Shown here: positions 53,002 through 61,778 of the stretch, one piece after another | How positions within the stretch are numbered: position 1 is the first letter of the stretch | How the letters are laid out: the number at the start of each line of letters is the position of its first letter | From: Algicola sagamiensis DSM 14643 | Lineage (GTDB): Bacteria > Pseudomonadota > Gammaproteobacteria > Enterobacterales > Alteromonadaceae | Length of the DNA: 64,000 nucleotides | Assembly: GCF_000374485.1 (NCBI RefSeq) | Contig: NZ_KB894491.1 | Span: 649,537 to 713,536 of the forward strand | Reading direction: 5' to 3' | The notes under the pieces: generated by a model | Databases searched by the model: none | Seen by the model: the letters and a program-made list of their open reading frames with translations, nothing else | What the model was told of the DNA's origin: nothing | Made by a program: the position numbers and the translations under genes

Positions 53002-53430
53002 ATGAAGATTTTTGAAGTCAAAGATCGCCAGCCTGCACGTTTATGGCTGCTTTTCTTTCTCGTTCCTTTAACGGTCATAAGTCTAAACGTGGATATTGCT
53101 GACTTTATGGCCGGGAAATATACATCCTCTCAGTTTTTCACAGATTTTCTTCAATATATCGGACTTGTTGGCGTTTACTTTTATACCTTCGGAATTCGAT
53201 GTTTGCACCAATACTTCTGGCGAATTATCTTTATCTTCGACTTCCTCGACCATGTGCATGATATTTTTGATACCAGTACAGGCTATTATGTAGAAAACCC
53301 GATTGAATATCTTTATCTATTTTGCATATTCTTCATGATTATTTTCTATTACTTCTTACTTTGGCGCTATGCTTTTTCATCACCACAAATTTGGCAGGTT
53401 GAAAACCCGCAAGATATAGTTGATAAATGA
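53002..53430 (+). CDS. Four-helix membrane protein (paralogue of the 7.9 kb gene)
   Basis: Integral membrane protein of 142 residues with helices at about 13-30, 45-65, 72-90 and 105-125. It matches the protein at 7905-8348 in VYFYTFGIR, WRIIFIFDF and YAFSSPQIW. Function unknown. It lies just upstream of a binding-protein gene on the same strand and just beyond the tRNA promoter. Confidence 0.75.
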   Translation: MKIFEVKDRQPARLWLLFFLVPLTVISLNVDIADFMAGKYTSSQFFTDFLQYIGLVGVYFYTFGIRCLHQYFWRIIFIFDFLDHVHDIFDTSTGYYVENPIEYLYLFCIFFMIIFYYFLLWRYAFSSPQIWQVENPQDIVDK

Positions 53431-53480
53431 GTCAACCTCAACCATGCTCTTTCTAATCTGCAAAGCATTGTAATAGACTT

Positions 53481-54239
53481 ATGTTGAGAGTCGTCCCCAT
53501 CTTCCCCCTACTCTATTTTCTCGCTTCCACTGCAACTGTTGTCCATGCAGAACAAACTGTGAGCATTGCAACAGGTGAATGGGCAACGTTTTCTGGAGAA
53601 GCACTCCCAGAAAAAGGCTTAGCCATGCAAGTCATCAAAGAAGCCTACGCACTCCAGAACATAAAAGTCGAATTTGAATTTCTTCCCTGGGCCAGAGCAT
53701 TTCAATCCGCTGTTAGAGGATCAGTCCATGCTTCTGCAACTTGGTCCTACAATAGTGAGCGCGCAGAAAAAGTGCATTATACGGATGCCGTGATCACCAA
53801 TACGGATCATTATTTCTATTTAAAGGAAACACCGCTGTATTGGAATACCGTTGAAGACCTCAAAAATAAAACGGTTGGGGCGTGTATCGGTTACTTCTAC
53901 GGAGATGCTTTTCATTTGCTGGAGACTGGCAAATTCTTCCATGTCTCCCGCGTCCCTGATGACCAACAGAACTTTCCAAGACTCGTCAATAAACGGGTCG
54001 AAATCATTATCGCCAATATCCACGTGGGCCAGTACATCATCAACACATTTCTCCCTAGAGCAGACCGGGCAAAAGTCACACACCACCCAAAACCTTGGTA
54101 CTCAACAACTGCTCATATGGTTTTCAGTAAACGAAGAGATGAAAGCCCAATGCTAGTCAAGATTTTTAACAAGGGCATCAAGCAACTCCAAAAAACGGTC
54201 GCTACAAACAGCTCATGGATACTTATATGGATGGGTTGA
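53481..54239 (+). CDS. Periplasmic solute-binding protein (SBP_bac_3-like)
   Basis: Protein of 252 residues with a signal peptide (about 1-23, VVHA). The fold resembles family 3 amino-acid binding proteins: TGEWATFSGEALPEKGLAMQ, VEFEFLPWARAFQSAVRGSV, then an ATWSYNSERAEKVHYTDAVI segment and LKNKTVGACIGYFYGD. No transporter genes are adjacent, so a sensory or stand-alone role is possible. Ligand unknown. Confidence 0.88.
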   Translation: MLRVVPIFPLLYFLASTATVVHAEQTVSIATGEWATFSGEALPEKGLAMQVIKEAYALQNIKVEFEFLPWARAFQSAVRGSVHASATWSYNSERAEKVHYTDAVITNTDHYFYLKETPLYWNTVEDLKNKTVGACIGYFYGDAFHLLETGKFFHVSRVPDDQQNFPRLVNKRVEIIIANIHVGQYIINTFLPRADRAKVTHHPKPWYSTTAHMVFSKRRDESPMLVKIFNKGIKQLQKTVATNSSWILIWMG

Positions 54240-54329
54240 TCCCGCAAGGAGATTCGGAAGCTCGTGTAGATTGAGCTACAATAGAAGTAGCGTGTTCATA
54301 TTATCATTCTCGGATAAAAAGGTTTCTAG

Positions 54330-54440
54330 ATGCCGTATGTTGTCGAAGCAATCCTCATATCCATCATTTTTATTCTCGGCCATGTGGGAATTTATTATTT
54401 CTTCATCTTCATGGCAAATCGAAATAAAAAGAAGCAATAG
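54330..54440 (+). CDS. 36-residue single-helix membrane peptide
   Basis: Short ORF: MPYVVEA, then a hydrophobic helix ILISIIFILGHVGIYYFFIF, then a basic tail ending NRNKKKQ. The orientation is likely N-out/C-in. AAGG lies seven bases before the ATG and a strong terminator follows 21 bp after the stop. That framing supports a real small gene. It has no recognised family. Confidence 0.55.
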   Translation: MPYVVEAILISIIFILGHVGIYYFFIFMANRNKKKQ

Positions 54441-54461
54441 TGAGCTGACTGATGCAAAGAA

Positions 54462-54483
54462 AAACCCCGGCTAGCCGGGGTTT
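54462..54483. terminator. Bidirectional rho-independent terminator
   Basis: AAACCCCGG-CTAG-CCGGGGTTT is a perfect 9-bp GC-rich stem with T-tracts on both strands. It lies between the 36-codon ORF and the convergent broken gene. Confidence 0.85.
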
Positions 54484-54498
54484 GAGTAGATAAAGAGT

Positions 54499-55728
54499 TT
54501 ATCGTTTTAAAATTGATGTTTTTCCAGAGAACAGATCATACTGAATCTGTCTATCTTTCAAACGAATCAGAATTTTCTCTTCCTCATAAGTCACTGACTC
54601 TTTTGTAAATGAGTTTGAATCGATTTGTCCAAATGGAACTAAGACCTCATGGTAGTTTCCACTACGAAGCGACTCCATCGTAAAGCGAACCAACACGCCA
54701 GATTTCAATACAGTATATATCGCTTGTTGGCGCTCAGAATAATAAACGGGATAGTCAAAATAGATACTCGTTTGCTTATTCGATGTACTATTCCAGAAGT
54801 TAATTCCTTCAATACCGTATTGTTCATGATTTCGAAAATACAAAGCATTACCTTGATCATTCTGTATTTGAAGAGTCTGCCTTTTGTATTCATCATCCGC
54901 AGGGTTTTCTTCCGATTCTCTCACGTAGTAATCTATGGGTTGAGCTACTTCTTTTAATTCAAATTCAAAAACCTCAACCTGATCCCCATATTGACGAACT
55001 TGTACAACTTTTCCATGATCAAATGCAGTGCTAACATCCCTAGCGTCCACCTCAGACATACAATGCCCATCTGAACTACAAAAGCCACCCTGAACTTGCT
55101 CAAAATTAGAGTTGAATAACTGGTAACGAGGAGCACCTTTGAACTGAGCTAAAAAGTAGTCTTTTCCAAAAATGATATTCTCAATGTCATCTCCCAAAAA
55201 TGCTCTCGTAGAAAAGTCGTCTGCACGATAGACAATACCAGATTTGGATATGAGGTAATTACGATCAGGACTAACAAAGAAAGACTCTAAGTCTTCTAAA
55301 ATCAATCGTGCCGCACGCTGTTGACGAGGATCTGGATATAAAACATAATCACTACTCAATATAGTTTCTAGCTGATCTTGACCTGAATTCCAATGAAAAC
55401 GAGGTCGTTGATGATCATGATGGTACCACTCTCTCCCTGAAATACACGTTGTAAAGTTTTCTCGATTTTCTTTTACCACTATTTGAAAGTATTGATCATG
55501 ATAAGAATAATCAGAATATTGTTCTTCTAGAGAAATCTCTTTGGCGTTATTGTCTCGATTGTTGTAGTCAAAGACAGTACCGTCACAGTTAATTTTTGTT
55601 CCTTTAATCGGATACCTATCAAAAAATAACGTTCTCCCAGTTTCCGGTTGATATAAGTGTTTGTCAGAGACGACTTGAATCGTATGCCAGCTTCCTAAGT
55701 TAACTGTATAGCCATCCACAAGCATCAA
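54499..55728 (-). CDS. C-terminal fragment of the broken secreted-protein gene
   Basis: A 409-codon frame starting MMLVDGYTVNLGSWHT. It has no signal peptide of its own. It is composed of beta-rich, Tyr/Asp-rich segments (PETGRTLFFDRYPIKG, FFVSPDRNYLISKSGIVYRA) with a regular spacing suggestive of propeller blades. It overlaps the previous ORF by 4 bp. If the C7 tract gained one base it would be the C-terminal half of that protein. Confidence 0.55.
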   Translation of the reverse strand: MMLVDGYTVNLGSWHTIQVVSDKHLYQPETGRTLFFDRYPIKGTKINCDGTVFDYNNRDNNAKEISLEEQYSDYSYHDQYFQIVVKENRENFTTCISGREWYHHDHQRPRFHWNSGQDQLETILSSDYVLYPDPRQQRAARLILEDLESFFVSPDRNYLISKSGIVYRADDFSTRAFLGDDIENIIFGKDYFLAQFKGAPRYQLFNSNFEQVQGGFCSSDGHCMSEVDARDVSTAFDHGKVVQVRQYGDQVEVFEFELKEVAQPIDYYVRESEENPADDEYKRQTLQIQNDQGNALYFRNHEQYGIEGINFWNSTSNKQTSIYFDYPVYYSERQQAIYTVLKSGVLVRFTMESLRSGNYHEVLVPFGQIDSNSFTKESVTYEEEKILIRLKDRQIQYDLFSGKTSILKR

Positions 55729-56936
55729 ATTATCAAATATCTCAAAGTACTGAATTGGCTTTGAATAATGATGACCATTGGGGGGGCATAAACAAATTCA
55801 AAAGACGAATCATCTTTCAACAATGATCGTTTTACAATGCGATCGCCGACGGATACATAAAGTTCGTCGTCAACTATCTGCAATGAGTATGGGACTGTAT
55901 CTAGTTCCCAAGATGGTAGCGCTGCTTTTTCTTTTAAATCAAAGCGGTCTATCTTATGACTAAATCTACCATGATGTTCAGAACCTATCCGATAGAAAAC
56001 TCCATTATGTATCAATGACTTTTGCTGCCTAGGTGAATATTCTGAGGGAGATGAATGTATCGGCTGTCTATCTTTGTGCTTTGGATATAGGTCTTCGCTA
56101 TTGATAATGCCATCATTATCATCATCATTCCCGTAACTAGCAGATACTTGATAAGTGTCATTTCGGGTACTGCTCATATACCGACTTGGGTCAAAGGGAA
56201 AACGATCATACTGATTCCTTACCCCATCTTTATCCCAATCATTCGAGTCTAAATCAAAACCAAAAAACTGGTGCTGGCTTACTTGCCAACCCCAAAGTTG
56301 ATTTCCAAGAACCATTAATTCAGCGGGTAAATCGATATTTTTTCTATTCCACTCAAAATCATTAGTATTCGGATCTAATTTAGATAAAGTTTTATTAGAA
56401 GGGTCGTATGAGAAAACATTCTTTTTAGTAAAAATAAGGCCATGTAGACTGACCGAGTAATATTCAGGCACAGCAAGCTTTTGATAGCTTGGTAATTCGC
56501 CTTCATTATCATTTTTAATTCTTTTATAAACCCCATTGTCAGTATAAATGTCACCAGTCCAAGGATTCATGTTCGCATCTGAGCTTAAAATTTTAGCACG
56601 AGCTTCCTGATCAATGTCAGTTCCCTTTCCATCAATACGGGATAAGATCCCTTCAGAGGATAATTGAAGAATTTCATAGTCAAGCCATAAGGTTTGACTC
56701 ATAGAGTCAAAATAGATATTTTGCGAACTTTCACTTGTTACAAATCTCGAAACTCTATTACCTTCGTGATCAAATACAATGATTTCCCCTGCATTCTTTG
56801 AAATGAAATATCGCTCATTGAAGGCAATACCTCTGACGGAATGATAACCAGCTGTTGGCTGATGAATTGCAAAAGCCTGCTCTTGATATTGCCCTTGAGC
56901 ATTCGGGGCTATTTTATAAATCGCGCCACACTTCAA
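55725..56936 (-). CDS. Central fragment with Asp-rich type-3-like repeats
   Basis: A 403-codon frame counted from a TTG; no stop separates it from the TAA at 57075, so its true N-terminal part is longer. Beta-rich segments (RGIAFNERYFISKNAGEIIV) are followed by an Asp-rich calcium-type stretch: DLDSNDWDKDGVRNQYDRFP and GNDDDNDGIINSEDLYP. These resemble thrombospondin type 3 repeats. The last 16 codons after VYAPP are out of frame, caused by the C7 tract at 55780-55786. Confidence 0.55.
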   Translation of the reverse strand: MKCGAIYKIAPNAQGQYQEQAFAIHQPTAGYHSVRGIAFNERYFISKNAGEIIVFDHEGNRVSRFVTSESSQNIYFDSMSQTLWLDYEILQLSSEGILSRIDGKGTDIDQEARAKILSSDANMNPWTGDIYTDNGVYKRIKNDNEGELPSYQKLAVPEYYSVSLHGLIFTKKNVFSYDPSNKTLSKLDPNTNDFEWNRKNIDLPAELMVLGNQLWGWQVSQHQFFGFDLDSNDWDKDGVRNQYDRFPFDPSRYMSSTRNDTYQVSASYGNDDDNDGIINSEDLYPKHKDRQPIHSSPSEYSPRQQKSLIHNGVFYRIGSEHHGRFSHKIDRFDLKEKAALPSWELDTVPYSLQIVDDELYVSVGDRIVKRSLLKDDSSFEFVYAPPMVIIIQSQFSTLRYLII

Positions 56937-57074
56937 TTTTATATATAGCGCGGAATCAACCCTTACATAGTGTTGAATATCATGTTCTATATTCCAATCA
57001 ATCTTATTTACTTCTTTTGAATAAAGAAGCTTACTCGTTTGAATATCAAAAATTTGGATATGATTTCTATCAAT

Positions 57075-57338
57075 TTAAAACAAAGTGCTGTTATTAAACA
57101 GAGGATTAAATGAAATTTGGCGGTTGAAGTGATGATGATTGCGATCATTAATACGGTTACTCGAATTCGATCTATCCACAAATTCAATCTTATCCGACAA
57201 TTCAATCTTATCCGACAATTCATCAACACTACTCATCACCACAGGTGTTGGTTGTGGTCCATGATCATAAGAAAATGCAGAATAGCTGGAGGTTAAAAGA
57301 ACACTACTAACAAGAAGTGAAAGACGAGATTTAATCAT
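57075..57338 (-). CDS. N-terminal fragment with signal peptide
   Basis: An 87-codon frame with a signal peptide (MIKSRLSLLVSSVLLTSSYS, then AFS) and a low-complexity mature part. It includes a duplicated ELSDKI unit encoded by an 18-bp direct repeat (57179-57220) and an Asn/His-rich stretch. It stops at TAA after STLF; the next codons in frame (IDRNHIQIFD) look like continuing protein. Confidence 0.55.
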   Translation of the reverse strand: MIKSRLSLLVSSVLLTSSYSAFSYDHGPQPTPVVMSSVDELSDKIELSDKIEFVDRSNSSNRINDRNHHHFNRQISFNPLFNNSTLF

Positions 57339-57765
57339 TTTTTACCTTTTTATTTTTCCGTAAACAGGTTGAATATTTTACATTAAAACTCAGTTTAAAT
57401 CTATAAAAACAAATATTCACAAAAATAATAATTCATTTAAAAACAATTGGTTATTAATAGATTTATTCATTGGAATTAGAGTTTTATAAATCATGTAACA
57501 ACATTTCACCAAGACGATTGTTTATTGAACTTTTCACATATAAAAAACATCTAATTTTAATCAGAAACCTCTCCTTTATCCCAAAGATGAAAGACGTCTG
57601 TTCAACTCAAAATCACCCTCATTCTATCCAGTTATCTACGAATCGTTTATTCAGTCATTTTTTCAAAGAGAAGGTTCTGAAATATTCAAGGTCTGGATCG
57701 ACACAATAGGCAAATTAAGTCTACACTTATCACTAAGTTAACTTTTGTCACTACATCTTTTGATC
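57339..57765. other. AT-rich intergenic region upstream of the sugar-acid operon
   Basis: About 430 bp of AT-rich DNA between two divergent genes. A 79-codon plus frame (57470-57709) has no ribosome-binding site and is not called. The promoters of both neighbours should lie here, but I find no clear consensus. Confidence 0.5.
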
Positions 57766-58911
57766 ATGATCCCATATGGAAGGCAGAGTATTGACCAGCA
57801 GGATATTGATGCGGTTGTTTCTGTATTGAAATCAGACTGGCTTACTCAGGGACCTTTAGTTCCCAAGTTTGAATCCGCCATTGCCGATACATGCCAGGCC
57901 AATTATGCAGTTGCTACTAATAGTGCAACGTCAGCATTACATCTCGCTTATCTTGCACTTGGATTATCGCAAGGTGACTTGTTATGGACCACACCAATCA
58001 CCTATGTTGCAACGTCAAACGCTGCCTTGTATTGTCACGCACATGTTGAATTTGTCGATATAGAGCCCGAAACCGGACTGATGTGCCCTAACACATTGGA
58101 AAAGAAACTTGCTGTTGCTAATCAACAAGGACGACTACCAAAGATCATCACCGTTGTTCATCTTGCTGGCCAATCCTGTGATATGGAAAGGATCCATAAA
58201 ATCTGCCAACCCTATCAAATTGCTATTGTTGAAGATGCCAGCCATGCCATTGGGGCAAGCTATCAAGATAAACCTGTGGGTGCGTGTACTTATTCGGATA
58301 TCTGCGTTTTTAGCTTTCATCCAGTCAAGATTATGACAACAGCCGAAGGCGGTATGGCACTGACCAATCAAAAAGAGCTGGCTGATTTCATGTCATATTT
58401 ACGTAGTCATGGTGTGACTCGAGACCCTGAGCTGTTCACCGAAGAAAGCCATGGAGATTGGTACTATCAACAATTAGCATTGGGCTATAACTACCGAATG
58501 ACAGATATTCAAGCTGCGCTCGGTATCTCTCAAAGCCAAAAGCTCAGAGAATTCATCGCTCGTCGAAATGTTTTGGCTGAGCGGTACCAGAGTGCATTTG
58601 AGAATACCCCCGTGATCCCGTTAGCCCAACAGCAAGGGACGAACGCCTATCACTTATATATTGTTCGCTTACCAAATCATGCAAAACAGAGAAAAGTGAT
58701 CTTTTCCGTCTTAAGAGAGGCTGGTATTGGCGTCAATATCCACTATATTCCAGTGCATTTACAGCCCTATTATCAGCATCTAGGATTTAGAAAGGGCACA
58801 TTACCTAATGCCGAAAGGTTTTATCAGGAAATCATGAGTCTTCCCCTATTTCCAGCACTTGATGAAGCTGATCAAGATTACATCATTGAACAACTGGTGC
58901 GCTTATTATGA
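57766..58911 (+). CDS. pseC: PseC-like UDP-4-keto-sugar aminotransferase
   Basis: PLP-dependent DegT/DnrJ/EryC1-family enzyme of 381 residues. It starts MIPYGRQSIDQQDIDAVV as PseC does, with LTQGPLVPKFE, the PLP Lys in FHPVKIMTTAEGGMALT and the C-terminal GIGVNIHYIPVHLQPYYQ. PseC transaminates UDP-4-keto-6-deoxy-L-AltNAc in pseudaminic acid synthesis. In-frame starts exist upstream, but the ATG at 57766 matches the family N-terminus. It overlaps the next gene by 4 bp. No pseB gene precedes it here. Confidence 0.92.
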   Translation: MIPYGRQSIDQQDIDAVVSVLKSDWLTQGPLVPKFESAIADTCQANYAVATNSATSALHLAYLALGLSQGDLLWTTPITYVATSNAALYCHAHVEFVDIEPETGLMCPNTLEKKLAVANQQGRLPKIITVVHLAGQSCDMERIHKICQPYQIAIVEDASHAIGASYQDKPVGACTYSDICVFSFHPVKIMTTAEGGMALTNQKELADFMSYLRSHGVTRDPELFTEESHGDWYYQQLALGYNYRMTDIQAALGISQSQKLREFIARRNVLAERYQSAFENTPVIPLAQQQGTNAYHLYIVRLPNHAKQRKVIFSVLREAGIGVNIHYIPVHLQPYYQHLGFRKGTLPNAERFYQEIMSLPLFPALDEADQDYIIEQLVRLL

Positions 58912-59765
58912 AACTAGCTCTGGGCACAGCACAACTTGGTATGGACTATGGGATCTCAAATACGCAAGGTCAACCAGACTTTGATGTCGCAAAACGGATC
59001 TTGCAAGCCGCATCTACATCAGGAATTGATTTAATTGATACCGCTGCTGCGTATGGCAATAGTGAGTCGGTCATCGGGCAATGTCATGATAGCGAGATCC
59101 CCGCACTCGTTATGACAAAGCTCTACCCTGGAAGCGATACCGAAGACAAAGTGCTGACTTCTTGTACACAAAGTCTCATGGCACTGAATGAAGCAGCCTA
59201 CTGCTACTCTGTCTTGTTTCATAATTCGCATGATATGAATGAGCAGACCTACAAAACGATGAAAGGACTTCAGGAAGATGGCAAGTTCAAGAAGCTCGGC
59301 GTATCCGTTTACGCCCCAGAAGAGCTAGACCATGTACTTGCCCATTTTGATGTCGACTTGATCCAGCTGCCTCTCAACCTGTTTGATCAACGCTTTTTAC
59401 ATACAAACCAAATTCAACGAATGAAAGAAAAAGGCATCGAAGTCCACGCAAGGAGTCTTTTTTTACAAGGATTGCTCTTGATGCCACCTGAACAGAGACC
59501 CCAATTTACCCATGAGTTTAGCGAGTACTTTTCTGTCTTGGATGCAGTGCATGAGCAAACACACCTTCACCATTTAACACTATGTTTGACATTACTCCAT
59601 CAGGTCAACGAAATTGACCGCTTTATCGTTGGTATCAACTCTGTTTCCGAGTTGGAACAAATCCTGACCCATTACAAGCTTGCAAAAGAAATTAAAGTCA
59701 ACCTCGGCTTGTTCCGTTGTGATGAGCTACACCTGATCACGCCGAGCCTTTGGCCTGAAGAGTAA
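58908..59765 (+). CDS. Aldo/keto reductase of the sugar-acid operon
   Basis: TIM-barrel oxidoreductase of 285 residues. It begins MKLALGTAQLGMDYGISN and shows DLIDTAAAYGNSESVIGQ (Asp and catalytic Tyr), VMTKLYPGS (Lys) and CYSVLFHNSHD (His region), the AKR tetrad positions. It is encoded in overlap with pseC and close to the cytidylyltransferase gene. Reductases like this occur in some nonulosonic-acid clusters, but its substrate here is unknown. Confidence 0.88.
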   Translation: MKLALGTAQLGMDYGISNTQGQPDFDVAKRILQAASTSGIDLIDTAAAYGNSESVIGQCHDSEIPALVMTKLYPGSDTEDKVLTSCTQSLMALNEAAYCYSVLFHNSHDMNEQTYKTMKGLQEDGKFKKLGVSVYAPEELDHVLAHFDVDLIQLPLNLFDQRFLHTNQIQRMKEKGIEVHARSLFLQGLLLMPPEQRPQFTHEFSEYFSVLDAVHEQTHLHHLTLCLTLLHQVNEIDRFIVGINSVSELEQILTHYKLAKEIKVNLGLFRCDELHLITPSLWPEE

Positions 59766-59773
59766 CGACCACC

Positions 59774-60496
59774 ATGATTATCGGTGTGATCCAGGCACGA
59801 ATGACATCGACCCGCCTACCAGGAAAGGTGCTCAAGCCATTTCTAGATAAACCAATGCTGTGCTGGCAGGTCGAAAGAATTCAGCAATCCAAAAAGCTAG
59901 ATAAAATCGTTATTGCAACCAGTCATGAGGCCAGTGATGATGCGATTGCAGAACTTTGCCAGGAAAAAAGTTGGCTCTATTTCCGCGGTTCATTGGATGA
60001 TGTGTTATCTCGTTTTTACCTCTGTGCATCTCACTATCAGGCAACCCATATCGTGCGGCTCACAGCCGATTGTCCACTCAGTGATCCTGTCCTCATTGAT
60101 CAGGTGATATCGCTGCATTTGGACCAAGGAAATGACTACACAAGTAATTGCTATCCCCATACTTTTCCAGATGGTGTTGATGTTGAAGTCATGACATTTC
60201 ATGCTTTAGAACAAACCAATCATCATGCATCAACTATTGATGAATGTGAGCATGTCACACTCTATCTGAGGCAGCCTGAACATGGATTTACCATTGGTGC
60301 ACTCCATGCACCTGAAGATTATTCAGGTTTACGTTGGACAGTAGATTACCCAGAAGATTTCGAAGTTGCATCGTTCATCTTCGAGCAACTAGCTGACCAA
60401 GGATGTTTTGGTTATCAGGACGTCATACAACTAGAACAAAAATATCCCGAGGTTTTCTCAAGGAATAAACATTATGTCGTCAAAGCCGAGTCCTGA
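59774..60496 (+). CDS. SpsF/PseF-like cytidylyltransferase
   Basis: Nucleotidyltransferase of 240 residues with the CMP-sugar synthetase start VIQARMTSTRLPGKVL, YFRGSLDDVLSRFY, VRLTADCPLSDP and LRWTVDYPEDFEV. It resembles spore-coat protein F-like members more than classical Campylobacter PseF. It probably makes the CMP-activated sugar acid. The following aminotransferase overlaps it by 23 bp. Confidence 0.88.
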   Translation: MIIGVIQARMTSTRLPGKVLKPFLDKPMLCWQVERIQQSKKLDKIVIATSHEASDDAIAELCQEKSWLYFRGSLDDVLSRFYLCASHYQATHIVRLTADCPLSDPVLIDQVISLHLDQGNDYTSNCYPHTFPDGVDVEVMTFHALEQTNHHASTIDECEHVTLYLRQPEHGFTIGALHAPEDYSGLRWTVDYPEDFEVASFIFEQLADQGCFGYQDVIQLEQKYPEVFSRNKHYVVKAES

Positions 60497-61778
60497 CTTC
60501 ACATGTTCAGCCACTTGGCATGCAAGAGCCAGCCAGTGTATCCCATTAGCATCACAGACATTTAGCAAGAGCAGCTATACTTACCCGTTTGGCGCTTCAC
60601 CACAATTTGCAGCCCATGCGAATGGTTCGACTCTCGTTGATATCGACGGGAATACCTATTTAGACTTTGTGAGTGGCCTGCTTTGTATCAGCCTTGGCTA
60701 CGCCGATCCGGATGTGAACCAAGCCGTAAAATCTCAACTCGATGATGGCAGTATTTACTCACTACCACATCAACTGGAAACGGAAGTTGCAGAACGTCTG
60801 ATCCAATATATTCCCTGTGCAGAAATGGTACGTTTTGGTAAGAATGGTTCCGATGCAACATCCGCTGCAATCCGCTTAGCCCGTGCATTTACCGGGCGAG
60901 ATCATATCCTCGTCTGTGGCTATCATGGCTGGCATGATTGGTATATTGGTACAACGGTCCGTGACTTAGGCGTTCCACAAGCAACTCAAGCTTTAAGCCA
61001 TACATTTCCATACAATGACATCAATGCAGTTTCCCAGCTTTTCGATACATATCAAGGCAAAGTTGCGGCAATCATTATGGAGCCGATGAACTTGGAATGG
61101 CCAATCGATGGCTATCTTCAATCCATACGGACGCTTTGTGATCAGCACCAAGCATTGTTGATTTTTGATGAAACCATTACAGGATTTCGATTTCATATGG
61201 GGGGCGCTCAAAGCTTTTTTGATGTCACCCCAGATTTGGCGACGTTCGGTAAAGGGATGGCAAACGGATTCCCTTTATCAGCCATTGTAGGGAAAAAACA
61301 TTTGATGTCTTTGATGGAAGATATCTTTTTTTCGGGGACTTTTGGGGGGGACACGATTGCTTTAGCTGCGGCCAAAGCAACAATTGACAAACTGGTTTCC
61401 AGCAAAGCGCTTGCCCATATTCAGCAAATAGGTGAATACCTGATCGAACAATTAAATGCCCTCATTATAAGCAATCATCTATCCTCATTATTTCAAGTCA
61501 AAGGTCATCCAAGCTGGAGCTTTTTAAGTATTCAAGAAGGAAACAACTATCCAATGATGACCATCAAGACCTATATTTTACAAGAATTATGTTCTCGAGG
61601 AATATTGAGTAATGGAAGCCATAATTTAATGTATGCGCACACCAAGAGTGATATTGAAAACTTGCTGAATGCCTATCAGGAAATCTTGCCATTGGCTTAT
61701 CAGCACGATCAAAATCAAACCTTGTTGGATGCACTACATTGTGCGCCTCTCGAGCCAGTATTTAAGGTACGCGGATGA
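60474..61778 (+). CDS. Class III aminotransferase (glutamate-1-semialdehyde aminotransferase-like)
   Basis: PLP enzyme of 434 residues. It has GSDATSAAIRLARAFTGRDH, the LLIFDETITGFRFHMGGAQS segment with the PLP-binding Asp, and PLP Lys in ATFGKGMANGFPLSAIVG. It resembles GSA aminotransferase, but the context is a sugar-acid operon. Its substrate may be a sugar or side-chain precursor. It overlaps neighbours by 23 and 4 bp, so it is part of the operon. Confidence 0.88.
   Translation: MSSKPSPDFTCSATWHARASQCIPLASQTFSKSSYTYPFGASPQFAAHANGSTLVDIDGNTYLDFVSGLLCISLGYADPDVNQAVKSQLDDGSIYSLPHQLETEVAERLIQYIPCAEMVRFGKNGSDATSAAIRLARAFTGRDHILVCGYHGWHDWYIGTTVRDLGVPQATQALSHTFPYNDINAVSQLFDTYQGKVAAIIMEPMNLEWPIDGYLQSIRTLCDQHQALLIFDETITGFRFHMGGAQSFFDVTPDLATFGKGMANGFPLSAIVGKKHLMSLMEDIFFSGTFGGDTIALAAAKATIDKLVSSKALAHIQQIGEYLIEQLNALIISNHLSSLFQVKGHPSWSFLSIQEGNNYPMMTIKTYILQELCSRGILSNGSHNLMYAHTKSDIENLLNAYQEILPLAYQHDQNQTLLDALHCAPLEPVFKVRG

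Larger units (their letters stand above)
54499..57338 (-). pseudogene. Large secreted protein with Asp-rich type-3-repeat-like segment, broken by one stop and one frameshift
   Basis: Three ORFs read as one gene of about 946 codons. The first frame opens with a signal peptide (57338) and meets TAA at 57075-57077. The same frame then stays open without another stop through the ORF ending at 55725. There a run of seven G on the plus strand (55780-55786) shifts the frame; one more base would continue APPNGHHYSKPIQYFE... directly into the third ORF, which ends at 54499. The product has propeller-like repetitive beta segments and a calcium-type Asp repeat in the middle. The region is more AT-rich than its neighbours, suggesting transfer. 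Alternatives are sequencing error in the tract, or slippage-based phase variation. Confidence 0.7.

Noticed and set aside
57470-57709. 79-codon plus-strand ORF before pseC
   Set aside because: AT-rich intergenic DNA, no ribosome-binding site, composition not protein-like.
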